Source: Marsupella aquatica (taxonomy: Eukaryota > Marchantiophyta). Taken from it: DNA of 64,000 nt. The notes beneath the pieces are model-generated. The model had not been told where the DNA came from and did no database searches. It saw nothing but the letters and a program-made list of their open reading frames with translations. The DNA is taken from the NCBI GenBank assembly GCA_973895155.1, contig OZ316894.1, forward strand, positions 4,774,001 through 4,838,000. Reading direction: 5' to 3'. Of the stretch, positions 35,641 to 47,500 are shown one piece after another. Numbering within the stretch: the stretch's first letter is position 1; each line of letters begins with the position of its first letter. The translations under genes were made by a program, and so were the position numbers.

Positions 35641-36932
35641 TTGGCTATAAAGAAATGACCATAACTTTTTCACAGGTTGTGCAAAAGTTTTTTTTGTAGT
35701 TTTCACTAGCCTCTAGAGTGACTTATGGTCATGACATTAATAGGATTTTGATAGTCCATAACTTTTTCTCTCCTCCGTCCAACTTTGAGGTTTGAAATTT
35801 GAAATCCCTTTTCGTCTCGTAAAGAGCCAAGTGGAGACAGCAGAGCTACCGAAATGTAGCTCGTTACTCGGAAGTAGCCTTTTGGGGGTCTTTCTTGTCT
35901 TCCTTTTTTTGACATTGAGTTTGCACACCTTCCTATACTTCTAAGTACAATATAGGCAGACTCGAGATCGAATCGAAGTAACGATATAATAACTCTCAAA
36001 CTTGAGCTCTAGCGGAACGAATCAAGCCAGAAGTATACAATTACCGTCGAATTGCTCAAGTAGCAACAGTAGCCTGAGACGATTTCGGTAATTATGAACC
36101 GAGGTGCATGCGATGGCGGGAGAGTTGTATGTACTGCCTAATTAATGCAAGCCTCGATCGGACGCTAGCCTGAAAGGAAGAGAGGATTCGCAATTCCCAT
36201 CAGCTTGTTTGGCAAAAAATAATTGAAAGTCACATGAATGTGCGTTGAAAATTAAACAATGAGGGCAATGTGCACGGATCGTCAGCCGTCCCTTCACATC
36301 TCTCTGCCGAGAAACGGAAGCTCACAGGAGCATTAATCGCCCATGACATCGAAACGTAGAGAACATTTCTGTCAGTAATCAACAGGTGTATCAGACGATA
36401 CCAGTGTGTCGATCCATGGTCCAAGATTGTTCGATAGATTGCTTCGAGAATTTCATGTCGGTCGAGCGATCACAAGTCTTCCAAATCTTAATGAACTATC
36501 TATACACTGAGCGGACAAACACTGAAAGCTCTCGTTGCTAACGTGAAGTGATCCCAACGACAGGGTAGGTAACATGGGGATGTAAGTCAGCTCGCAAACA
36601 TGCGATTCGTCTTTGGATTCCAAATATTGCAAAAGTCCCCAGGTCCAAAAACAGTGGAAACACCGCCAAACACTGGGTATCTATTCAAGGAAACAGATTG
36701 CCTACCGAGAGACACAATCGAGTTAGTTCCAGGTATTCCTATTCTCCTTGTACAAACACGTCCCATTCTTGAAAATGTGCCTATAGAACAGAGTAGGGGC
36801 ATGACAAAATCTGCTAGGCGACGCATTCAGGGACGAGGAACAGAGAGCGGCCCACAATTTGGTTCACCTGTGACTCATTGCAAATGCATTCATCAAATAG
36901 ATCGTCCTGTTGGATACCGACTAAGTACGTAC

Positions 36933-37320
36933 TCACTTCTCCGCCCGCTTCTTCTTCCTCGTCAGCTGCCGCTTGCCCTCCTCCTGCGCTTCAAACTCCT
37001 CAGGTGACTTCACTGATTTACAGCCCCACTCGTCCATTCAATTCCTGGCCTCGCATTCATGTAGCCCTTGCTGGTGATCTCCTTGTGAAACTCCTCCAGT
37101 CCGGTTCTGAACCTTGCATAGAACGTTGAGCCGGGGAAGCGTCGTCATGGTGCTCAGTGAGAAGGAACACCATGTTGTCGCCTCTAGAAACCTGCATAAG
37201 TCCAATGTGTATTCCCAATCGATGTTGAATCCAATAAAACCCACGTAGGATTCTTTGGCCTTCCCCACAAGATGTTGAACCACACTCTCGACCTCCATTA
37301 GAATTGATGGAATGAACTGT
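36933..37320 (-). pseudogene. Glyoxalase/bleomycin-resistance-fold pseudogene
   Basis: Reading the minus strand, consecutive fragments in different frames match the order of a vicinal-oxygen-chelate (glyoxalase/ble-like) protein. First is IPSILMEVESVVQHLVGK with GFNIDWEY, typical of the first beta-alpha unit. Then comes MQVSRGDNMVFLLTEHHDD, then LEEFHKEITSKGYMNARPGI with EWTS. The last fragment is a charged tail, SPEEFEAQEEGKRQLTRKKK. The pieces need at least three frame changes without splice sites, and the usual DPFGNRLRF-type C-terminal strand is missing. The family includes metal-dependent lyases and antibiotic-binding proteins. With the frame broken no activity is expected. An unusual intron arrangement is possible but less likely. 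Confidence 0.6.
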
Positions 37321-38994
37321 ACGCATGAAATGGATTCGTCCTTTTAAGGAAGTGTGTACCGGAACATGCGTACGGAACTTAGAATTACATTGTCACACAA
37401 ATGAGCAAAATGGTTTGGGGAGGAAATTTTGTGCTATAGAACTTTCAATTAGTGAGAGCACATCTAACGAACACATAATTTAATCCGGTTTTCTGTGTCT
37501 GTAGGGGAAATGCAGAGTTACGATAGACCAACATGGCACACCTGTCTAGAACATGGGGTATGCTTTTAGACCAATATCTTGAGAGATGATTTTTACACCA
37601 ATTCTGGAGATTGTGATTTCTCTTAACTTGGTTCCAAGGCTAGAGAGTAGTTGCAAGGTGGGTCTGCAAAACATAAAGTTGGGTCTAATTGGTTTTAAAA
37701 ATTTGATTGGCAGAGAGAAGCCTCGGGCCACCCTCATGGTCCTAGTCCCTATGTAACCAAGGGTAGAGCATATTTTACAATTGGATTGGCAAGGAGAAAC
37801 CTTGGGTCGCCATGAATTGAGCAAAACCTCATACCAATTGTAATGCATGATCTAGTTTGTGAGGTGTGCCTGCTTTTTAGAAAGGTACAAAAACAAAGCT
37901 CCTGTGTTAGGGCTAGGTTCCATGGGGCTGGGAGTAAGGAGTATGGATACTGTCAGAAATTTTACGCCAATAAGATTGCAGCTTTTCCAGGGATTGAGGG
38001 GTGTACAAATACTCTATCAGGGAGTACGATTTTCCTTCACACTCCGTCTTAAATTTCAGGGGTACCCCCTGCCCTGCCCCTGTATAGGAACAATACAGGG
38101 CATTCTCATTGGCTCCTAAGTCAAAACTCATACATTTAAAATACTGTGTAAACTCCTTGGCATACGGTGTATTTGGGCCCAGGGGGTGTCAGAGGGAGTG
38201 ATCGTACTCCCTGCCCCTGGCCTATGGAACCTGGCCCTTAGTACTGGTTTGTCTCCCGATTGCCATGATTTAGAGAGGATTCCCTGAGAAAACAGGCATG
38301 GAACCTTTGAGTCCAATTTGCAACAACTTTGGAACACACACCATATTTCATTCTCATTACTGAGTGTGGGATCAAAGCTAGCGAGACAAGTGGTAAGCAT
38401 TGTATAACCAGTGCACCATGATTCTGAGGGCAAAAGGATCAAGTACAGCAACATTCTAAGAGAAGAGGAGGGGCCCAGGCTCAAAGGGGAGCCCTCACCC
38501 ATTGATCTGAGGCCATCAACTTTAAGAAGAGACACTATCGCTCATAGAGATGAAGTACAAACAATGACGCGGATGTTCAGTAGAGAGTAAAACAATTGAT
38601 GTTGTTGAATGAATACATGAACAATGCAGTTCTAATAAACAACCTTTGTAACATTGGTACATGTGAAGAATGCCAAGTTGCCAAAGCTACAAGCAATAAG
38701 CACATGATTAATCTGCTTGCCATCATTATCAACACTGCTTAAATTCATTCCCCAAGTCACTACATTTGGCCAGTTCCCACAATACATGACAATCAAAGAA
38801 ATTAGGTCACAGTATCGATCTCTCTCGGCGACCAAACACTTTGGTTGCTTTTGGTTTTGAAAGTTTGCTTAGCCGCAGTGACATGGCTAGTACAATACCG
38901 CTTCTCTCCTGCAAAACAGCAATAACATTAACAACCTGGGCAAGTACTGCTTAAGTAGGCAGCCAAAACACAATTACTGCAATTTCAGAAGAGA
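37321..38994. other. Gene-poor interval with a foldback element
   Basis: Two direct copies of a phrase like gattggcaaggagaaacctt occur near 37700 and 37785. The main structure is the inverted repeat at 37907-38241. No gene is supported. Confidence 0.5.
37907..38241. mobile_element. Foldback (MITE-like) element with imperfect arms
   Basis: The arm ttagggctaggttccatggg at the left is matched in inverted orientation by cctatggaacctggccctta at the right. The arms are about 40 bp with roughly 70 percent pairing by eye. The interior contains another near-palindrome (gggagtgatcgtactccc at about 38192). No target-site duplication is clear and no protein is encoded. Confidence 0.5.
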
Positions 38995-39417
38995 CTAGCT
39001 AGAAAGCGCACGTTCTTCTTCAGCTTGAACGAAACCTTCCAAACCAATCCCCTCTGCCAAAGACTTAAATGACCGCAGAGCCTATGGAAGCCGGCATGAG
39101 AATTGGAGAAATGAGTCGAGCAGACCAGGTTTATACATCAGAGGCTGCTCAAGGTACCAACATCTGTAAGAGATGTCTTTCAGGAGGAAAGTGTCATCTA
39201 TTAGTCTTCATTTCCAAACAATAAATGTAACACACAATCATTTATCATTGTTGAGAGAGACACTTGGTCCATCTACTTCCAATTGAAGATCCAAAAACAG
39301 TGTAAGGGCATCCCGCGTCTCTGGGGCAAACACACACTCCACAAAGGGTGTAAGAAATTTGGCTGACTCCTTGTGCATAGTGATGCTCTCCATCAATTCT
39401 AGGAGCTTGACCTCCAT
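38995..39417 (-). CDS. Small two-exon candidate, unidentified
   Basis: Exon 39417-39262 encodes 52 residues from an ATG (MEVKLLELMESITMHKESAK, then FLTPFVECVFAPETRD). Exon 39081-38995 encodes ALRSFKSLAEGIGLEGFVQA plus EEERALSS and a stop. The acceptor of the second exon is good, and the donor (agt|gtctct) is weak. A pyrimidine-rich acceptor-like tract just upstream of the first ATG suggests these may be the last two exons of a longer gene. The amphipathic composition looks real but I do not recognise the family. A different frame over the first exon encodes a signal-peptide-like ORF (39466-39245), so the assignment is uncertain. Confidence 0.35.
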
Positions 39418-41076
39418 GACAAGAAACGGGAAAAATCATAACAAGTAAAATCAAGGAAGATAACATGAGTTTTAATTATTGCTCACAACCACAAAAAATG
39501 TTTCATTTTCAAGAGCCAAAAAACACATTTTCTATGATATCTATAATCCATCGCTTTTGTCTTCAAAAAACCCTACTACTTGTCATAATGAGATAAGTTT
39601 ACTAGCATCGTGGGCGCTAGCCAAAATACAATTATATGTCTTCATATTAGTTGCAAGGATTTATAATTAGCCAATTACATCACATGTTAGGCAAACAAAA
39701 TCTGGAAGACATGTAATTTGTATTTTTTCAGTGCATAGTTAGCATTTTGGCAACGCATATCATTAATACCCCCTCCTGACGCTAGCCAAAATACCATCAT
39801 AGTCTTTACATAGTGGCAAGATTTACAATTAGCATACAATAAAATTCTATATTTGTTGAACGCTTACAAAAATGTAATATATGTACTTTTTCTATAAACC
39901 AAGTCAGTGCGTATTTCTTGCATTTGGCCAAATCTGATCCTCTTTGAATTCTAAAGAGGATGCTTAAAGCGTACATCATCATTTAGATTATTAAAATAGT
40001 GTTTAAGTGAGGGGCATAATCTTGGCCAAAAATTTCCACATGTGGAATGATTTATTATATCTAATTCCTAATACAAACTTTCAATACAGAAAAATTTCAT
40101 TGATTTTTTTGTAACTTCTTGAACATAAATATCAGTACATATATATAATTTTACATGGGTAATAAGAATTTTTGAACCCATGTGAATAGACACACAAATG
40201 GGATGAAATAATAAAGCCAAGTCTAATTTTAATCTTATTTTGCAAAAGATTTTGGGACAATACAAATTTAACTGCTGTTAAAATTGTATTTTTTAAGCCA
40301 CAAACATCATTATATTTTGCAAGTTGTTGATTCTATAAATGTGCGTTGTTGTTATTTTCACAAAATTTATTAGAATCATTTCTAAATTATTTACATAAAA
40401 GGATGAAGTGCTTAAGAAAATGAGAATAAATTTGGGCTACAATAGGATTAATGTTTGATGCTCTCTTGTGACCCCAAAATATTTAACATAGAACACAAAA
40501 AATATGATAATAATGTCATGTTCTAACATACAAATTGGCCTAATTTAATGTGGTTAAAGGTCGTGATGATTAAACTCTTGGATTAATATGGGAACAAATC
40601 TCATCATAGCTTCAGATGCAAAAGAAATTGGGATAAATTTAACATCTTAATATGATATAATCCCTAATTTAGTACCTAATTGCTATCTCAATAGTCCTAA
40701 AATCTTGTGTAGAATGCATAATAGCAATCATATTTATTTGATATATTGATTGACAAAAGCAACTGGTGCTATTATCAAATGACACCTTCATGTGTAGAGA
40801 CATTGATAGTTTCTTAAAGTAAAATTTGGCAAAAGAGTCAATTGCCCAAATTTTTTTTCATAAATACACTCAATATGATGTTATTGAGTGTATTTATGAG
40901 AAAAAATTCCTGGAGTTCCTGTCCCATTCTCGGTCCCGGTATGCCCATATCTTGAACTTTATTAAACCTCAGTATGCTACTCAAATTGCATGAGTATAAT
41001 TCAGGTACCCATGGTGCTTGCTCGGGTGCTTGAGGAAAAATTCTTAGGTGTTGGCACGATGGTAGAGGGAGGTTGC
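39418..41076. other. Very AT-rich, no gene seen
   Basis: The phrase acgctagccaaaatac is partly repeated near 39625 and 39780. The minus-strand open frame at 41098-40838 is unrecognised. Nothing else is supported. Confidence 0.5.
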
Positions 41077-41527
41077 TCAGATAATCGAGCAGTGCCATGC
41101 TAGGGCAAGTAACGGTGGGGATGAGCAGGTTGGGAAGTGCCCAAAAGAATTACAGCCACATTCATCATAAATTTCACACTGATAACCAGACCAATATGTC
41201 TCCTTACACTTCCGACAGTTGCAGTCTCTACTCTGCAGCCTAGCATCACTAGTATGTCAGTTGCAACATTTGGAGGAATTCGTTTCACAAGCAAAGATTC
41301 ATTCAAGATGTAAAAGCTAGCCCTACAAAATAGAGTTTCCCAACATTGATGTGCTCACTGACCATGATTGTCCTCAACTCCCAAGATACTATTGTAAAGA
41401 AACTAAATTGATGACCGGTAGTGGAGGTTGTCTGAAAATAAAATTGATAATAGGAAGTGGATGAGAAGACGAGTGAAATCCTCGTGAAGAGAAGCAGAGC
41501 GAACACCAGCCTGAATTTGCACGTCAT
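41077..41527 (-). CDS. Candidate secreted cysteine-rich peptide, two exons
   Basis: Exon 1 (41527-41363) starts MTCKFRLVFALLLFTRISLV, a textbook signal peptide with a basic n-region and a hydrophobic core. It ends at an in-phase donor (atg|gtcagtgagc). A 130-bp intron has a ctgac branch-like site before ctgcag. Exon 2 (41232-41077) encodes SRDCNCRKCKETYWSGYQC then EIYDECGCNSFGHFPTC, and ends AWHCSII with a stop. The precursor is 106 residues. Exon 2 carries eight cysteines with spacing C-1-C-2-C-9-C-5-C-1-C-8-C-11-C. A signal exon, a phase-0 intron and a compact Cys-rich exon resemble plant cysteine-rich peptide genes (defensin-like, EPFL-like), but I cannot match the spacing to a named class. 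The acceptor has a weak pyrimidine tract. Confidence 0.4.
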
Positions 41528-41617
41528 AGAAGATGAATAAATATTATACAACTATAAGCATGGCTCTGGCGTTTAAAGCGTCTCCCTTCCCAAAGCAAAA
41601 CCTGGTGTATCCAGGTT

Positions 41618-41728
41618 ACTAAAATAAACCAAAAATGGGCTCAAAAAAATAATAACTAAAATAAACAAAAAATGGACTCAAAACAATAATAACTAAAATA
41701 AACAAAAAATGGGCTCAAAACAGTAAAA
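41618..41728. repeat. 37-bp tandem repeat, three copies
   Basis: Units starting actaaaataaac begin at 41618, 41655 and 41692, each containing aaaaatgg and ctcaaaa. Confidence 0.95.
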
Positions 41729-42889
41729 AAAAAACTCTATTTTGTCCTCCCTAAATGGTGGACAGTTGTGGTTTAAGGCGAGCAAGGGTGCAGAGGTCAA
41801 GTGGATGTTAGGGTCGTGTTTGTGCACTACGACCAGTGAGCCTTGGGTGATGCGTGATTTTGGGCTGCACTAGGGCATTTCAAGGATGACAAAAAGACCA
41901 TAAAAATCTTAGGAACCACGTGCGATCCAAACTAGGGATTTTTGATAGAAATTAAATAAAAATTTAAAAAGCATAGGAGGCAAAAGAAGGTTTTATAAAC
42001 TCATGATTATATAATATTCTCTAATATATAAATTTTATAAAATAAAATAGGTTATTAATATTGAAAATAGAGAATATTTTTAAATATTTCATTTATAAAA
42101 TAGATAAATTTATATTAGGCTATGATTGCACGTGGTATACCAAAATATACACTTAGTTAACCCCCAAGGGACATCCGGGACATCCACCACCTTCTCATCC
42201 TCGACGACCTGCTGGCCTGTGCGACAACTTCTTCTTGACGTAGTTTTCTAAGGACGTCTGGGACGTGACGTCCACCCAATCCAACCCTAGAGCCTCTAGT
42301 GAAACTCCTAAAGTTCCACTAGAGGCTCATATGATGTTTGCACCACTGTTGTAGTTTTTTAGGTTTACCAACTGAGTTAAAGAGGAAGAGAGATTGTACT
42401 TTATCGGAGAGAATTTGACAGTCCGTTACTATAGAGGTATCTAAGATTGGAGGACTGGTTGGAGGATGGATTAATGGATAAACTAGGATGCTTATTACCA
42501 GTGGAGCTGAGCAATTGGAGGAGGGTACAATTTTCTAAAAAGTGCCAAACACAGTACAAGGGAGAAAAAGCAAAAGAGAATCAGAGACTACTTTTCCCCG
42601 TTGATGTGTTTCGTTCTTGCTTTTGACAGCCCCCCCGGATCTGTTGTGAGACAATTGTGCGAAGGTTGAAAGCGATTGCCCAGATAAGACTCCTAACCCA
42701 AGGCAGGACCAGACCGCAGGGAACTAAAGCATGGGGCCTATCCATCATTTTGCAGCATGGCAAAACACATATTTTACAAGTGGGACAAGGGTGGCCTTTA
42801 TGGGGGCAAGCCACTCCTAAGGCAACTATCCTTTGCCCCCCAAAACACTCTCACCCTGCCCCAGCCTCAAAATAAAAAGCCTAAAAGAA

Positions 42890-43075
42890 ACACAAAGAAG
42901 AAAGAAACCCAGAAAAACAAAGAGTGATACCCTACATAAGACTTATTTCCTTCACACACATATACCCTCCACCCCCACTTGTGTTGACGGGGGATTGAAA
43001 AGGGGACCTTTCAGTCCTAGGCTAATCCCCTAGCCAACTGATCTAAGTCAGTTGGTTCTTGCGGGCAGTGGATGA
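42890..43075 (-). mobile_element. tRNA-derived SINE candidate
   Basis: On the minus strand, tagatcagttggctagg (43045-43029) fits a pol III box A. The sequence cttttcaatcccc (43002-42990) fits box B, at a tRNA-like spacing. Downstream is a T-rich 3' region. This arrangement suggests a tRNA-derived SINE. It is not an intact tRNA because no cloverleaf can be drawn with paired acceptor arms. Confidence 0.5.
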
Positions 43076-43380
43076 GAATTATGATTATCTCCTCAAGTCC
43101 ATGGTTGTCCACTTTGTGGCCCTCATATAATCTTCTCTCCCTCCTAGTACAGGTCCTTGTGGGATCAGTGGGGGCACACCCTAAAATGGGTATCCTACAA
43201 TGAATGTTTGACACTATTGGGGTGGTGGGTAGACTACTAAGTATTCTTCCTCATTTTAGTTCAAGACAAAAAAAGAATTCTTCCCTGGGAGGGTGGTAGT
43301 CCACACTAGTGGGGCCTCCATATGCACAACCACCTTGCCTTGGGCCAATCCTGCATACTCCACCTGGTGGCAGTGAGGAG

Positions 43381-43650
43381 GGAGCAGAACGAGCTTACAT
43401 TAAAGAAAATGCCTTAGTGAGAGAGGGCAACAGACTTGGACAGGAACAAGTACCAGAAAGACAGAGAAGTCAACTACCCAGAAGAGAAGGGAAGTGAATT
43501 GGTGAGCGAGGGAGCAGAACGAGCTTACAACAAAGAAAATGCCTTAGTGAGAGAGGGCAACAGGATCAGGAGCACTACTGGACAACTTGGACAGGAGCAA
43601 GTACCAGAAAGACAGAGAAGACAACTACCCAGAAGAGAAGTGAATTGGTG
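43381..43650. repeat. Tandem duplication of about 130 bp
   Basis: Units beginning ggagcagaacgagcttaca start at 43381 and 43511. The second copy carries an extra stretch of about 24 bp. The unit also contains gaaaatgccttagtgagag and gtaccagaaagacagagaag. Confidence 0.9.
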
Positions 43651-44537
43651 TGAACAAGCTGTTTGGGCTGTGGGGAATATTCGAAGAACTGAATGCCCAC
43701 CACGCTAATTTGTTGTGGGTTTGGTTGGAACGAAGCGCCGGAAGAGGGGAGAAAGAGCGAGCATGGATGGCTCTCCCTCAGCTTCTTCATTCGAACTATT
43801 TCCGCGCAACACAGCTCTGTCGCGCAAGGCAGAGGATAACAAGGCAAGGCAAGAAATGGGCGAACAAACAAGCTTAGAAGAGAGGAGAGAGGAGAGAGGA
43901 GGAATTTCGGGTGAGGGCACCGCCAAAGTGGTTGCTCCTCTCACTTTTCTAATAAGAGGGGAACGGTATAGCTTCGGTCCCGGCATCGGGGAAGATATTC
44001 CCTAGGGATGCCCCGGACCAAGCATGTCACAAATAAAGTGCAGATTCTTGGCCTACCTTGGCTAGGGGAGGGGACGGAAGGCGAGGAGGGAGTGTGTGTG
44101 TGGATTGCAAGGAAGCCTGGCAAGGTCTGCCCAGATGGGTCTGTTCAACACCCCTCCCTCCCTCGTTTTAATCTCTCCTTTTGAGGTGCTCCATTGCGCG
44201 GGGGTATTTTCCCCTCGCTGCATGGCCTAGGAACGGAGTGGTTAAGCGATTGCTGATTCGGAATGGAGAGAGAATGTGATCGTTCGGAGTTCAATTTCAA
44301 TCAGATGAAGAAAGACACAGAATCCGGCGCATTCATCAGGATATCAACGTACCCACCATTTTTTGGGTGATTTTACAATATTTCGGAGGAAGAAAGGGAA
44401 AATTGACATGTCTGCCATTTTCTGAATCTGCCCACCGTTTGTGGTGATGTGGTAGCGAACTGTCTCATGTTCACGGTGAAATATAGACATTCATTCATAC
44501 TTATGAATAGGTAGGCAGGCAGGCAGAAGTGAGCACC

Positions 44538-47500
44538 ATGGGGTTTCTTGAAACCTTTGTGATTTGGTTGGCTGCTATCAGCTTCATATCGCTTTCTGCG
44601 CTGCCAGTGGAAGCAAATTTGGGGGAAGAAGTGTCTAGAGCAGTGCATATATTGAAAACGAATGATGGGAGGCCATCTGGAGTGACGTGGGTGGTGCAGT
44701 TGTCGGATTTGCACCTCAGCTTGTACTATCCTGAGCGTGCACAGGCTTTTGAAAAAGTGATGCCGTCAATTATTGCCATTATCCAGCCATCGCTCGTGCT
44801 TCTCACCGGGGATTTGACTGGTTAGTTTCATCTCCTCACTCTCCCGCACTCTGTCTTTGTCCCGGGTGACTCCATTTGGACTTCAAGTTATCATTTACTC
44901 TCTCACACTTTTCCATAGTCTTCTCTTGCCAAGCTGTATTTTACACTGTCTTATTTCTGTTGGCTTGCCCATTCGCTACAATTCTACCAGTTCCTTTAAA
45001 GCTGCAGAAAAATCTGTCTCGAGAATCATGGTCTTGACCCACTCAGGCTTGACCTGACAAACTGTTTAGGCGACCGTGAGTGTCTGAAGTCTCGTCAGTT
45101 GCCGTTCGCTCTATTGCAAGAAGGCTCAAACTGGCCTCAAACAATGCCTCAGCTTCAAGTTCATATTTCTTTTGTAGGAGAGTTGGATACTTGCGTCTGC
45201 ACCAACTTTAGACTGTGACTTGTGCTCGAATTCGAGGGCCTGGACTTCCAGATGACGTTAATGAGTGTTCTTCCATCTTCATCTCTTTCGATAAATCGTT
45301 CTGAAATGCGGTGTGGGATGATGCAGATGCTAAATCTAAGGATGGATCAACAACTCAGCAGTCCGAAGAGGATTGGATAACGTATGAGCGAGCAATAAAT
45401 GCTATCCGTAAAGAGAGTGGAATCGAGCTGACTCGGTTCTATGATCTTAGGGGCAACCATGACAAGTATGGCGTGCCTTACGCTAATAGCTCTCTGGATT
45501 ACTACTCCCGATACAGTTGCAACGCTCGTCAGGAACGCACTGGTCTTGTTCAGAGCATCACACTTTTGGTATGAGATCCACATCTAATGGGCAGATTAGG
45601 TGTTTCTTCCAGTTTCCATCTGTCCTTTTGTTCCCGTGACCATTGTAGACCAAATGGAATTTCACGATATTACGGCTTTCTGGTGTACGCTTCGAGATTT
45701 TGTTACAACTGAAGAGATCTCGATTGCTGACCACTTAAAACGATAAAAAAACTCGTTACCTTGCATCTGATGACAAAAGCGTAGCTGACGAGCAACCGAG
45801 GAAACAGACCTTCATAGAAATGTTAAGTCCTTTCGTCTTCAAGTCCTAAGTTTCAGTACAGATTTTGTGCTTATCTCATGTGTAGTAGAAAGAAATGGCC
45901 ATTACGTCCGAATCAGCTGAAAGTGTTTAGAAGGCACAAATTAATGTTCAATATGCAGCTCCACGAGTCAATTGTTTTGGTCAGTTATCACTCACAGAAG
46001 CCGGGCACTTATATCTAAACTTGGTTGATAGAGATCATTCGTTTGTTCTTCAGGATGGGTGTCGAGCCCTAGCTTGAAGTTGTTACGGTTCTCTGTGTTT
46101 TAAGACCTCTTGGATTGATGTCACAACTTTTTCATTTTCTTCACAAGAAATTGAGAGCAGCGAAGTTATTCTGTTCGATGTCACGAGAGATTTTGCCTGT
46201 TCACCTTTTTTACGGTCCCGTGGTTAGCTTGTGTAGTCTGCATACTATGCAACTTTTTTCTAAGCAGTGCAGCTATGTTGGCATGCAGGATCAAGGCTGG
46301 ACGAACCTTTTTGTTGGTGTGGATGACTCTATGAGCGTCGGCCTGCGGGGACCATCGAATGTTTTTGGTCACCCCAGTGACCAAACTATAGACGAGCTTG
46401 ATAGGGAGCTCAGCCAATGGGACAACGATATCGACACTACAGCACCCATTACAAAGATTGTTTTCGGACATTTCCCCATGTCCTTCACAACGTCTTCAGA
46501 ATCTGGACGTCGGTCAGAGGACATCATGACCAAACATAATATATCCGGTTATCTCTGTGGGCACCTGCACTGCAAGTTTGGGCGACAACTTTATAAGCAC
46601 CACCTTACAAAGGGGGTGGGAGAGTTTTGGGAGTGGGAAATGGGAGACTGGCGAGTTAACCGTATGATGCGTATTCTTGCCATAGATCAAGGTCGGGTGT
46701 CTTTCGTTGATGTTGACCTACATCAGATAAGCAAAGATGTTCTCAGTGGGAAGCAACTTGTGATGCCCACCATCATTCTCCCAACAAGTCCCCTTGACTC
46801 TCGTATCATGTTGCGCTCTTCATCGGCTCCAGGTCAGGCCAACGTGGAAGCCATCCGAGCTTTGGTTTTCTCAAAGTCGCGCCCAACCTCAGTTACTGCC
46901 AGTGTGTTTGACTCTGTAGCTCACTCATTTGTGGACTATATTTTGCTGGAAAATCTAAGGATGGGTCTTGTCTCTGGACCTTCAAGTAAAGAGCAAGGAG
47001 GAGCATTCTTCTATGAAGCACTGTGGGACAGCCGAAATTATACAGACGCCTCTGCTACTCGTTATTGGTTGCAAATACAAGTCGTCGAAAGTGGGGAAAG
47101 AACCACTAGCAACATGTGGCCTTTTTCGGTAGAGGGGAAGAGGGGCTCCTTTTCCCTCACGTTCTTGGGATACGTTGCAATTGGAGTTAAGTGGGAGGCC
47201 GCCTACCCGGTCATTCTGTCGACAATGATCTGTGTCATCTTTGGAGGATTTTTAATTCTTCCAAGACTTGTCTTTCTGTACCTTGACCGGAAAGGTGTCT
47301 ATGACAGTTGGGCATACTCGCTCTTTCACCCCAGCTCAGGCAGCAAATTTCCTTATTTTAAGTTACCGCTTTGGGCACTGTTAGAAGGTGCACGACATAC
47401 TTATCTATGGTGGGCTCAGATGCTCTACATTGCTTTCTTGCTTATGTTTCCCTGGTTCTGGGGACGGGTTCTTGCTGATGATTATCCAGTCGGTTACATG

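Larger units (their letters stand above)
32483..36932. other. FtsZ2 upstream region and gene-poor interval
   Basis: The first few hundred bases should hold the FtsZ2 promoter and 5' UTR, including a ctttg/cctttc simple repeat at about 32685-32725. The rest is AT-rich with two short arrays (33487-33602 and 35529-35640). A phrase gccaaacacagtacaa at about 33757 recurs near 42542, indicating a dispersed repeat. No gene is supported. Confidence 0.5.
41528..44537. other. Gene-poor interval upstream of the phosphoesterase gene
   Basis: Holds a 37-bp triple repeat (41618-41728), an AT-rich tract at about 41940-42120, a SINE-like element (about 42890-43075), a tandem duplication (43381-43650) and the promoter and 5' UTR of the downstream gene. 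An ATG-started plus-strand ORF at about 43763-44005 (MDGSPSASSFELFPRNTALS...) is of unknown significance. Confidence 0.5.

Noticed and set aside
42581-42814. Cys/His-rich minus-strand ORF resembling a zinc knuckle (CPHKGHPCPTCK)
   Set aside because: The Cys/His spacing does not fit CCHC or other classes, and the DNA resembles a dispersed repeat.
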